From assembly GCF_958431955.1 (NCBI RefSeq), contig NZ_CAUASN010000002.1, positions 1-64,000 on the forward strand: 64,000 nucleotides of DNA, given 5' to 3'. The translations under genes and the position numbers were made by a program. Positions 1 to 7,893 of this stretch are shown piece after piece. The DNA comes from an uncultured Adlercreutzia sp. GTDB lineage: Bacteria > Actinomycetota > Coriobacteriia > Coriobacteriales > Eggerthellaceae. Under the pieces are notes generated by a model. It worked only from the letters and a program-made list of their open reading frames with translations. It was not told the origin of the DNA and ran no database searches. The first letter of the stretch is position 1, and the number at the start of each line of letters is the position of its first letter.

Positions 1-114
1 GGGGGTACACGGCCGGAGCGGGCGGGAGGCGCAGCTGAAGGGGCGCGGCTCGGCGCGCGGCGCGTGAGAGCTCCGCTTCCCGACCGAGGCGGTGCTCGCC
101 GACAGAGGGCGGGG
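1..114. other. Window edge, no gene seen
   Basis: GC-rich stretch downstream of the minus-strand endonuclease gene. I see no convincing reading frame, RNA gene or T-tailed hairpin in it. Confidence 0.5.
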
Positions 115-1077
115 TTAGGGGCGTGACGGGCGGGAGAGCCCCGCGGCTACCCATAGCTCGTATTGCCTGCGGCGGAAGTTCTTGCCGCGGATCCTGAGCT
201 GGCGCCCCAGGGCCAGGGCGATGACCTTCGCGACCTTGTCCATCTCGCGCGGCTCGTTGAGCTGGAGCCTCGTCACCGAGAGGACGCGGTAGCCCATCTC
301 CTCGAGGGCCATACGCCGAACCGCATCATGGTGCTGCTGCCCCGACGTGAGGTGGTGCTCGTCACTGTCGTACTCAACTATCAGGCGCGTCGAGGGCCAA
401 TGCAGGTCAGCGACGTACCGGGCAAAATCAGCAACGCCGCGCGCACGACTCGCCATCTTGATCGGGACGTTGAGCCACGGCAGGGGCAAACCATAGCCGC
501 CGTAGCGCCCCGGCAGCGAGAGCACGAGGGCCAGCGCCGACTCGCGGGGCGAGGCCGCCGCGGCCGCAATCCAAGGGAGAGCGCGCCGCACGGTGCCGCA
601 ACCCGGCAGATCGCCATGGGCGCTGCAAGCCGCCCGGATGCTCGCCGGCGATGCCAGAGAAGGCCGTTCGCATATTCCCGGCCCATCGACGTGAAGGGCA
701 TAGCTTGAGCAGAGCGCCGAGGCGGCTGCGGCAGCCTGCGGCACCGTGCGTCCTCGGCACTGCTCGAGAAGCGCCAGTTCGGGCGAGGGCACGAGCACTC
801 CCGACGCGATGAGGAAGTGCGGCGCCGCGAGGGCCGAAGGCGGCGCAATATGGCAGCGGGCGTCGCGCAGCGCACGCCGATCCTCCAGCCGGCCCACCGC
901 AACATGATAGGGTCGCGCGAGAAAGGGAAGGCATTGGGCGAGATAGTCCGTCGTTCGGGCCGTCGGACGCAACGCGGAGGACGGCGCATCGTCAGGCTGG
1001 GCCTCGGCCCGAGGAAGCCGGGCTGCATGGGCGTACCACTGCACCGCCGTATCACCCCATAGCACGATTCTCGCCAT
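115..1077 (-). CDS. DUF559-like endonuclease-domain protein
   Basis: A 320-residue protein of unproven function. The C-terminal third resembles the DUF559/Vsr-like branch of the PD-(D/E)XK nuclease fold. A Glu sits in SPRES near residue 176, followed by a Tyr-Gly-rich strand, an Asp in VADLHWP, and the core strand LIVEYDSDEHH near residue 230. The helix and strand that follow (RRMALEEMGYRVLSVTRLQL) are typical of the family. The N-terminal two thirds are Ala-rich and resemble the poorly conserved recognition half of AbiEi/DUF559-type proteins. The ATG start is supported by GGGGAGGGG four bases upstream. It is a single-gene unit, divergent from the LuxR regulator. A role in defence or DNA repair is possible from the family but is inference. 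Confidence 0.7.
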   Translation of the reverse strand: MARIVLWGDTAVQWYAHAARLPRAEAQPDDAPSSALRPTARTTDYLAQCLPFLARPYHVAVGRLEDRRALRDARCHIAPPSALAAPHFLIASGVLVPSPELALLEQCRGRTVPQAAAAASALCSSYALHVDGPGICERPSLASPASIRAACSAHGDLPGCGTVRRALPWIAAAAASPRESALALVLSLPGRYGGYGLPLPWLNVPIKMASRARGVADFARYVADLHWPSTRLIVEYDSDEHHLTSGQQHHDAVRRMALEEMGYRVLSVTRLQLNEPREMDKVAKVIALALGRQLRIRGKNFRRRQYELWVAAGLSRPSRP

Positions 1078-1434
1078 GCCCCTCCCCTCTCAAGCCTCAC
1101 ACCGAAAGGCCTATGATACCCAGCGCAAACCGCATCTATGTCGCTCGAGAGTCGCATCTTGCTCTCGCCGGCCGCCCGCCCCGCGTCCCGCCAGAGCCTC
1201 GCTGCTATCTCGCCGGCATCCTGCCAGAGTCCCGAGACACCCGCCCTTCGCCGCAACGCAGCCCGGCGCGCATCGGCGGTCATCTTGCGCGACGAGCAAC
1301 CTGTCGGGGTATAATGGAATCCTGTTAGCCGGGAAGGGGAGCCCGGACTGCAGGACGGGCGGCAAAGGCGCGCGGGCGCCAACATACCGCCTCGGGGATG
1401 CTTGGCAATGTTGGAATCGCAGGGAGGGCATCCT
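1078..1434. promoter_or_regulatory. Divergent intergenic region with sigma-70-like promoter
   Basis: A 357-bp gap between the endonuclease and LuxR regulator genes. On the plus strand a perfect TATAAT lies at 1310-1315, with a weak TTGCGC at 1285-1290 (19-bp spacer). This would give a leader of about 115 nt rich in short GC hairpins (CCGGG/CCCGG near 1328-1352). On the minus strand TATCAT at 1113-1118 is a weak -10 candidate for the endonuclease gene. No RNA gene or riboswitch class was recognised. Confidence 0.5.
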
Positions 1435-2844
1435 ATGTCTTGGCAAGAGGCTCGCTTCGTCCTTGGCTTCGGCCTGTTTCACGGCTGGCTCATCACGCTC
1501 ATCACCTATACGGCCGCGCCGCCCCTGGGCGGGGGCGGACCCCTCCCCTCCACGCTCTTCGTGCTTGGCGGCGGCATGGCCAGCGCGCTCGCCTTTATCG
1601 TCGCAACCCCGCCGAGGCTTGCGCTCCTTCGCCATGCCGGGGACTGGCTCCTCGTGCTAGCCGTCTGCCTCGTGTTCACCGTCCACCTCGCGCCCTCGCC
1701 GACCATCGCGCTTGCCTGTTGCCTGACGTGCGGTCTGCTGTGCGGAATGCTCCACTGCTTGTACGGCCTCGCATCCCTCGCGTTCCCCAAACGGGAATTC
1801 GCGCGTATCATCGCTCTGGCCACTGTCGTCGCATCTCTCATTGCCATCGGAGCCTCGGTCATCGCGAAGAGCGAGTCAACCATCGGGCAAGCCGTGGCCC
1901 TCGCCGCCCTACCGCTCTCGGCCGCGTTTATCCTCAAGAGCACCCCCTCTGCCCCCGCTTCTCGCGAAAACGTCCCGCAGCGCCAGCTGAACGAGAGGCC
2001 CGAGCGCCTGGAGACGCGCTTTGCACGGCTGCTGCTGGCCGTACTGCTCTTCGGCATCGTCTGCCGAACCTGCGACGTGTTCTCCACAGCGCGCTTCACC
2101 GGCCTTGCCGCATCAAGCATCGCCATGTTCGCAGGTCATATCGTTGCCGCCGGCCTCCTCATCGTGCTCCCGCACCTCATGCGCAGGAGAGACGGCCTAG
2201 CGCTTCTCTACCGTTTCGCCCTCCCCTGCGCGGGAGCGGGCTTCATTATCCTGGCATTCCCAGGAACCGCCGTGCTCGCCACCTCGCTCGGAGCCGTGTT
2301 CCTCATCGGCGCGGGCTTCGAGGTCATCAACCTGGTTGCGTGGGTGCTCACCTCGTTTGCCGCCCAGATATCGGCGAGGCCGAGCCGCTATTTCGGCCTG
2401 TATGCGCTCATCACCTATCTCGCCATGCTGGCCGGCCGCCTCGTGAACCTGGCGATCCTGCCCTATGCCGCCGCTCACACTGCCTTTCTCGGCCTCATCT
2501 GCATCGTGGCCCTTGTCGTTGTGGCCCTAGTGATTCTCCCCGAGGACCAAGTCATCCTGTTCGAGGAATCGCTGCGGCTCTCCGAAGAGGAGAAGGCGGC
2601 AGGAGATGCCCGCTGGGCGCGCTGTCTCGTCTTCGCCAACGCCCACGGCCTGACGGAACGCGAGACCGAAGTGCTCGATCTGCTGGTTCGCGGACGCACG
2701 CTGAAGGTTGTCGCCGAGCGGCTCACCATCTCGAAGGGCACGGCGGGCACCCACATCGCCAACATCTACCGCAAGTGCGATGTGCACGCCCAGCAAGACC
2801 TCATCGACCAGTTCGAGGAATTCAGCAGCCAGGGGCGACCCTGA
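1435..2844 (+). CDS. 12-TM membrane LuxR-family transcriptional regulator
   Basis: About 469 residues. Twelve hydrophobic segments cover roughly residues 5-385 and give an MFS-like membrane sensor. A cytoplasmic LuxR/GerE helix-turn-helix follows at about residues 400-455 (LTERETEVLDLL, then KVVAERLTISKGTAGTHIANIYRK). This architecture is abundant in Eggerthellaceae, often beside exported flavin or molybdenum oxidoreductases, and is thought to sense small molecules at the membrane. I chose the ATG at 1435 because AGGGAGG lies six bases upstream. An in-frame TTG at 1402 would add 11 residues without a ribosome site. The convergent neighbour is a Tat-exported oxidoreductase, which makes it a candidate target gene (inference). 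The ligand cannot be deduced. Confidence 0.85.
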   Translation: MSWQEARFVLGFGLFHGWLITLITYTAAPPLGGGGPLPSTLFVLGGGMASALAFIVATPPRLALLRHAGDWLLVLAVCLVFTVHLAPSPTIALACCLTCGLLCGMLHCLYGLASLAFPKREFARIIALATVVASLIAIGASVIAKSESTIGQAVALAALPLSAAFILKSTPSAPASRENVPQRQLNERPERLETRFARLLLAVLLFGIVCRTCDVFSTARFTGLAASSIAMFAGHIVAAGLLIVLPHLMRRRDGLALLYRFALPCAGAGFIILAFPGTAVLATSLGAVFLIGAGFEVINLVAWVLTSFAAQISARPSRYFGLYALITYLAMLAGRLVNLAILPYAAAHTAFLGLICIVALVVVALVILPEDQVILFEESLRLSEEEKAAGDARWARCLVFANAHGLTERETEVLDLLVRGRTLKVVAERLTISKGTAGTHIANIYRKCDVHAQQDLIDQFEEFSSQGRP

Positions 2845-2855
2845 GAGCCGAAAAC

Positions 2856-2891
2856 GAGGACGGCCCCCGGGGATGCTCGGGGGCCGTCCTC
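2856..2891. terminator. Perfect 14-bp hairpin between convergent genes
   Basis: Arms GAGGACGGCCCCCG (2856-2869) and CGGGGGCCGTCCTC (2878-2891) pair perfectly around an 8-nt loop. It lies between the ends of the LuxR regulator and the oxidoreductase. The minus-strand side has a short TTTT, so it may serve both genes. Confidence 0.8.
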
Positions 2892-2972
2892 TATCCGAAG
2901 CGGCGCAGGGAGGGGAGTCGCGCCGCAGATCGGCTGCAGTAAACTCGCTTCAGCTCCGACGTCGGCGTCCGG

Positions 2973-5264
2973 CTAGATGGCGCGGGCGCAGAAGTTGCCG
3001 GCGCGGATGGCGTACTCGATGTTGTAGGGATCGTCGCAGTCGCCCACCGCGTACGCCTCGATGCCCTCCAGCTCGTCGAGCATGGCCTTGTTCGGCACCA
3101 TGTCCATGGCCTCGATCACCGTGTCGCACGCATAGGGCGTCTCGGTGCCCGTCGCCGTCTTCACCGTGGCAACGCCGCCGGCGGCGCTCACCAGCTCGGC
3201 TTCCTGCCACACCTTCATGCCGTGGGCGTACAGGATGGGCAGGGCGAAGCGCTTGCACCAGATGGACTGGCCCTTTGCCAGCATGTTGGCGTTCTCGGGC
3301 GTGACGATGGTGACGTTTTTGCCCTGCTCCATGAGGTAGGCCGCCACATCAGTGGCCTGCAGGTTTCCGCCCACGATGGTGACGTTCTGGCCGATCTGGT
3401 CGGCGGCATTCACGATATCGTCGATGGAGATGACGCGGGTCGCCTCATCGCCCTCGATGCCCAGGCTCTCGCGCGCGCCGCCGAGGGCGAGAATGGCCAC
3501 ATCGGGCGCCTGCTCCTTGATGAAGGTCGCGTCCACTTCGGTATCGGTGACGATGGAAACGCCCTTGCGCTCCAGATCAGCGCGGCTCCAAGTGCTGTAG
3601 TCCTCCAGGTTCTGATGCGGGCCCTTGATGGCCGCCGCGAATCCGAGCATGCCGCCCGTGGAGCTCTTCTTGTCGTACAGGGTCACGGTGTAGCCGCGTT
3701 CGGCAGCGATGCGGGCGGCCTCCATGCCCGCCGGGCCGGCGCCGACGACCATGACGTTCTTCTCGCCTTCGCCCGCCGGCGGATCGAACCAACCCGGCAT
3801 GCCCTTTTCCTCCTGGCCCACGTTGTCGCGAATGGGGTCCAGGCGACAGCAGTAGCACGAGCCGCCAAAGCCCTCGGTGGAGTAGGGGTCGCCCTTCACG
3901 GTATCGTTCCAGCAGTGGCAGCAACGCGTGCAGGGGCGGATCTCGTCGATCTTGCCCTCCTTCAACTTATTCACGTACTGGGGATCGACGGTCAGCGGAC
4001 GGTTCATCATCATGAAGTCGCACATGCCATCGGCGATGGCGGCATCGAAGAAGTCGGGGGCGTGGGCGGGGTCGAGGTAGGTCACCGTTCCCACGGGAAT
4101 GGACACGGCATCCTTGAACATCTTCGAGAGGTTCAGCATGAGGCCGCAGCCGTCGTGGTTTGCCACGAGCTTGCCCTGGAAGTGGCGGGAGAAGTCGAAC
4201 TGGCCGCCGAAGCTCGTCGAGCCGATGCCGCCCCGCGTATCGAAATAGAGATCGCCGAGGAACTGGGTGGCGTGCTGCTCCTGGGGCCCGAGGCGCATAT
4301 GCAGGCTCGCCACGCCGGCCTTTTCCAGAAGCTTCGCGATTTCGATATTGTCCTCCACCGTGTTGAACTCAGCGTTCTCGCCAATGAGCTGGTCGGACTC
4401 GTTAATGGCGTCCATGAGCACTTGAATCGGGAAGTCCTCCCCCACCTCGGCATGAACCGCATCGATGACGCGGCTGATGAACCGCACACGGTTCTCGAAG
4501 CTCTGGGCGCCGTACTCGTCGTCGCGATGGTTGCGCGACTTCGAGAAGAACCACTGGGTCTGGTTGTTGCCGGCGCAGTTCAGCTCCCAGGCATCGAAGC
4601 CCCAGGCCTTGAACTTCTTGGCGGCAGCCACATAGGAGTCCACCATGTAGTCGATCTCCTCCAGCGTGAAGTACTGGGCATCATGGCCGCCCCGCGCCGA
4701 GACCTCGCTGTAGAAGGCCGAGCCCATGATGTCGGTCTGCGTGCCGCACTTCGCGCCCTCCGCATGGATGGCGTCGGTGAGCTGGCGGACCTGCTCGTCG
4801 GTGAACTCGTCGATGTTGGCGTTGATGATATTCTTATAGGGCAGGAAGATGTGGGCGAAGTTCTCCACCCAAATCATCTCGGTGCCGCCGGCCGCCAAGC
4901 GGCGATAGTACTCCACGAAGGCGTCCCAGCCGCCGTTTTCGTAGTTCGATCCGGCGGCGGACTTCACGATGCGGTTGGAGAACTCCATATCGCCAAGCCT
5001 CCACGGAGAGAGCACGTGGGAGAGATCCCCCGAGTTCTGACGGTAGTCGTAGTCCTGCGGGTTCAACTGCTCGGCGATGGAAACGTAGACATTCCCCTCG
5101 GCGGACGTGCCTGCGCCCGTAGTAGCCAGGTCGTCGGCGGGAACCGAGGCCTGCGGCGTGGGCGCGCAGCCGACGAGGCCGGCCCCGGCGGCGGCCGCTG
5201 CGGCCAGACCGCTGCCGAGAAGGAAGTTTCGACGTGAAATTCCCGATGAACGTGTGGTGGTCAT
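2973..5264 (-). CDS. Tat-exported Old Yellow Enzyme-like FAD/Fe-S oxidoreductase (lipoprotein)
   Basis: 763 residues. The N terminus has a twin-arginine motif (SRRNFLLGSG, residues 10-19) and a lipobox LVGC with Cys33, so export by Tat and lipid anchoring are likely. Residues 80-430 form the FMN-binding TIM barrel of the NADH:flavin oxidoreductase family. A Cys cluster follows (CTRCCHC near 445 and CYCC near 468), where 2,4-dienoyl-CoA reductase relatives bind a 4Fe-4S cluster. A Rossmann domain with GAGPAG near 507 and a second dinucleotide fold complete the protein. Related enzymes reduce enoates, trimethylamine-type compounds or bile-acid intermediates, but the substrate here is unknown. 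A GGGAGAAAGGG ribosome site precedes the ATG. Export makes it a probable respiratory or xenobiotic reductase (inference). Confidence 0.88.
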   Translation of the reverse strand: MTTTRSSGISRRNFLLGSGLAAAAAAGAGLVGCAPTPQASVPADDLATTGAGTSAEGNVYVSIAEQLNPQDYDYRQNSGDLSHVLSPWRLGDMEFSNRIVKSAAGSNYENGGWDAFVEYYRRLAAGGTEMIWVENFAHIFLPYKNIINANIDEFTDEQVRQLTDAIHAEGAKCGTQTDIMGSAFYSEVSARGGHDAQYFTLEEIDYMVDSYVAAAKKFKAWGFDAWELNCAGNNQTQWFFSKSRNHRDDEYGAQSFENRVRFISRVIDAVHAEVGEDFPIQVLMDAINESDQLIGENAEFNTVEDNIEIAKLLEKAGVASLHMRLGPQEQHATQFLGDLYFDTRGGIGSTSFGGQFDFSRHFQGKLVANHDGCGLMLNLSKMFKDAVSIPVGTVTYLDPAHAPDFFDAAIADGMCDFMMMNRPLTVDPQYVNKLKEGKIDEIRPCTRCCHCWNDTVKGDPYSTEGFGGSCYCCRLDPIRDNVGQEEKGMPGWFDPPAGEGEKNVMVVGAGPAGMEAARIAAERGYTVTLYDKKSSTGGMLGFAAAIKGPHQNLEDYSTWSRADLERKGVSIVTDTEVDATFIKEQAPDVAILALGGARESLGIEGDEATRVISIDDIVNAADQIGQNVTIVGGNLQATDVAAYLMEQGKNVTIVTPENANMLAKGQSIWCKRFALPILYAHGMKVWQEAELVSAAGGVATVKTATGTETPYACDTVIEAMDMVPNKAMLDELEGIEAYAVGDCDDPYNIEYAIRAGNFCARAI

Positions 5265-5483
5265 AAGATCCCTTTCTCCCTCTTGCGGCGGCGCAGCGCC
5301 ACCTCCCGGCGATGCGCCCCTTCTCTACGGTTGCCCATCTGCGTCGCGCAGACGCCGATGGGTGCAGCGCCATTGTGGGTCGTGCCGCAGGGCCGCGCAT
5401 CCCGCCGAGAACTGCAAATTGAGGCCCGCAGGACATATCATGTCCAGAACATGAGACAGAGAAAGACCTGGTAGATCACTATA
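5265..5483 (-). promoter_or_regulatory. Upstream region of the oxidoreductase with palindrome
   Basis: A TATAGT -10-like hexamer on the minus strand lies near 5480, just after the EF-G terminator. Downstream of it is a palindrome GGACAT-atc-ATGTCC (5431-5445), about 170 bp before the start codon. It could be an operator, but no -35 box is clear. Confidence 0.4.
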
Positions 5484-5489
5484 ATGGCA

Positions 5490-5525
5490 AAAGAAAAAGC
5501 CGGGAAGGGTTTCCTTCCCGGCTTT
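5490..5525 (-). terminator. Rho-independent terminator of the EF-G-like gene
   Basis: Perfect 13-bp stem AAAGCCGGGAAGG (5496-5508) / CCTTCCCGGCTTT (5513-5525) with a 4-nt loop. Read on the minus strand it is followed by a T-rich tail (TTTTTCTTTTG). It sits 30 bp after the stop codon of the EF-G-like gene. Confidence 0.92.
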
Positions 5526-5555
5526 GAGCCTTGCTGCGAGTTTGTGCGGTGGCGC

Positions 5556-7640
5556 TTAGTTGCCGGCGGCGCGGGCGGCTTCGTATTCGGCGACGAGCTT
5601 CTTCGTCACGTCGGCCGGGGCGGCCTCGTAGCCTTCCAGCACCAGGGTGTAGGAACCGCTGCCGCGCGTCATGGACCGCAGGTCCTTCGTGTAGTTGATC
5701 ACCTCGGCGTAGGGCGCGCGCATCTTGATGACTGTCTCGCCGGCAGCAAAACCGGCGTCGGTGCCCACGATGCGGCCGCGACGGGTGGAGATGTCGCCCA
5801 TGATAGTGCCGGCGTACTCCTCACCCACCGTCACCTCCAGGCTCGCCCACGGCTCCAGGATGATGGAACCGGCCTGCTCGCAGCAGGCGCGGAAGCCGAT
5901 GCGGGCAGCCGTCTTGAAGGCCATCTCGTTGGAGTCCACGGAATGGTACGACCCGTCGAACACCGTGCACTTGACATCCACCATGGGATACCCGGCCAAA
6001 AAGCCCTCTTCCATGGCCTCGCGCACACCCTTGTCCACAGCCGGGATGAGGCCGTTCGGGATGGCGCCGCCCTTGATCTCGTCCACGAACTCGTAGCCCT
6101 CGCCGGGGATGGGGGCGATTCTCAGCCAGCAGTCGCCGAACTGGCCGGCGCCGCCGGTCTGCTTCTTGTGACGGCCCTGGGCCTCGGCGGTCTTCGTGAT
6201 GGTCTCGCGGTAGGGAATGCGCACGGGCACGAGCTTCGCCTCAACCCCGGACTGCTCCTTCAGGCGCGCGAGCAGCATCTCCACCTGGGCCTCGCCCATG
6301 GCATGGATGATGGTCTGGTGCGTGTCCTCATCGCGGGTGATGCGGATGGTGGGGTCGGCCTCGGCGGCGCGGGCGAGGAAGGTGCCGAGCTTGTCCTCTT
6401 CCTTCTTCGACACGGCCTCGATGGCCACGGGGTACAGCGGCTCGGGCAGAGGCAAAGGCTCGATGGCGATAGTGCCCTCGCAGGAGAGCGTGTCGCCGGC
6501 GCGCACGTCGGAGAGCTTCGGCACCACCACGATGTCGCCGGCCTTCGCGCTCTTCACGTCCATGGCCTCTTTGCCCATCATGACCTGGATCTTGCCGAGG
6601 CGCTCCTTCTTGCCCGTGCGGCCGCACACGAGTTCCAGGCCGGGCTCCAGATAGCCGGAGATGACCTTCAGGAAGGTGAGGCGCCCCACGAACGGGTCGG
6701 AGACGGTCTTGAAGGCGAAGGCGCAGGGGGGCTTCGTCTCGTCGATGCGCACGGTCACGTCGTCGGCCATCTGGAAGCGGCCGTGGCTGCGCGGGTGCGG
6801 GAAGTAGGTGCAGATGTCCTCCATGAGCCCCTGCACGCCCTGCATGATGATGGTGCTCCCCACGAACACGGGGATGACGAGCTCCTGGGCGATGGCTTTG
6901 TCGAGCAGGCTCTCCAGTTCCTCCTGGGTGAGCTGCTCTTCGCCGTCGAGGTACTTCATCATGAGCTCGTCGTCGGCCTCGGCCACCAGATCGCACAGCT
7001 TGTCGCGGGCGATGCGGGCCTCCTCCTGGTACTTCTCCGGCAGCGTGTCCACGTCCTCCACGCGCTCGGCGGTGCCGCCGGGCTCGAAGTAGCGGGCCTT
7101 CATGCGGATGATGTCGATGACGCCCGCGAAGTCGGCGCCCTGACCGATGGGAATAGTCACCGCGCCCAGACGGCCGCCGAAGCGCGCGTGCAGAAGCGCC
7201 ATGGCCGCGTCGAAGTTCGCGCCCTCACGGTCGATGTGGTTGATGTAGACGGCGCGCGACAGGCGCATGTCCTCGGCCTCGCGCCACAACTTCGTGGTCA
7301 TCACGCCCGGGCCGTCGGCGGCGTCCACCACGAACAGCGCCATCTCCGCGGCCTGCATGGTGGCCAACGTGTCGCCGATGAAGTCGGGATGCCCCGAGGT
7401 ATCGAGCACGTTGATCTTGTAGTCCTTGTAGGGAATGGGCGCGATGGAGGTGGAGATGGTGAACTTGCGCTTGATCTCCTCGGGGTCGTAGTCGAGATAC
7501 GACTTGCCGTCGTGGGTCGTGCCCATGCGCGGGGTCTTGCCGGAAACGTACAGCATGGCCTCGGCCAGCGACGTTTTGCCCGCGCCGTCCTGCCCTACCA
7601 GGACGATGTTTCTGACGTGTTCGGGAGCTGGAGCTGCCAT
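5556..7640 (-). CDS. Elongation factor G-like translational GTPase
   Basis: About 694 residues with the EF-G layout: a GTPase domain, a beta-barrel domain II, then domains III-V of the ribosome-translocase type (TGGAGQFGDCWLRI and KGVREAMEEGFLAGYPMVDVK). The P-loop GQDGAGKTS is at residues 16-24 and DTSGH at 80-84. The G4 motif reads NHID (134-137) rather than the usual NKxD. It belongs with the EF-G-like paralogs of Actinobacteria and Firmicutes rather than the str-operon fusA, since no ribosomal protein genes flank it. The start at 7640 (MAAPAPEHVRN) is preferred because it begins at the conserved GTPase strand and has AGGTGG upstream. A longer frame reaches 7724. The exact role of the paralog is unknown. 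Confidence 0.85.
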   Translation of the reverse strand: MAAPAPEHVRNIVLVGQDGAGKTSLAEAMLYVSGKTPRMGTTHDGKSYLDYDPEEIKRKFTISTSIAPIPYKDYKINVLDTSGHPDFIGDTLATMQAAEMALFVVDAADGPGVMTTKLWREAEDMRLSRAVYINHIDREGANFDAAMALLHARFGGRLGAVTIPIGQGADFAGVIDIIRMKARYFEPGGTAERVEDVDTLPEKYQEEARIARDKLCDLVAEADDELMMKYLDGEEQLTQEELESLLDKAIAQELVIPVFVGSTIIMQGVQGLMEDICTYFPHPRSHGRFQMADDVTVRIDETKPPCAFAFKTVSDPFVGRLTFLKVISGYLEPGLELVCGRTGKKERLGKIQVMMGKEAMDVKSAKAGDIVVVPKLSDVRAGDTLSCEGTIAIEPLPLPEPLYPVAIEAVSKKEEDKLGTFLARAAEADPTIRITRDEDTHQTIIHAMGEAQVEMLLARLKEQSGVEAKLVPVRIPYRETITKTAEAQGRHKKQTGGAGQFGDCWLRIAPIPGEGYEFVDEIKGGAIPNGLIPAVDKGVREAMEEGFLAGYPMVDVKCTVFDGSYHSVDSNEMAFKTAARIGFRACCEQAGSIILEPWASLEVTVGEEYAGTIMGDISTRRGRIVGTDAGFAAGETVIKMRAPYAEVINYTKDLRSMTRGSGSYTLVLEGYEAAPADVTKKLVAEYEAARAAGN

Positions 7641-7832
7641 GGGCGACCACCTGCCTTCCTTGTCGAGGGCGCCCGCACCCCTTGCGCGGGCTTTCCCTGA
7701 TCGCACGGCCCGCGCGGGCCGCACGGCAAAGCGGTGCCGTCGTGCCGGGCGTCCGGTCGCTTGTTGACGCAGTGACAGCGAGCGGTCGCTTTGAGCCGGC
7801 GAACGGCATTTTCGTCATGGGTTCATCTTAGC

Positions 7833-7864
7833 AAAAGGGCGCCGCCTCGCAGAGTGCAGCGCCC
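7833..7864 (-). terminator. Terminator of the amidohydrolase gene
   Basis: Read on the minus strand, GGGCGCTGC pairs with GCGGCGCCC (one T-G wobble, 10-nt loop) and is followed by TTTT. It lies about 30 bp past the stop codon at 7894. The rest of the 7641-7893 gap shows no gene. Confidence 0.75.
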
Positions 7865-7893
7865 AGTTATTTTGAACGGGAAAAGGGACGGCC

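Noticed and set aside
3222..7700. Long plus-strand frames opposite the oxidoreductase and EF-G genes
   Set aside because: Same antiparallel codon-shadow effect. The minus-strand products have clear family motifs.
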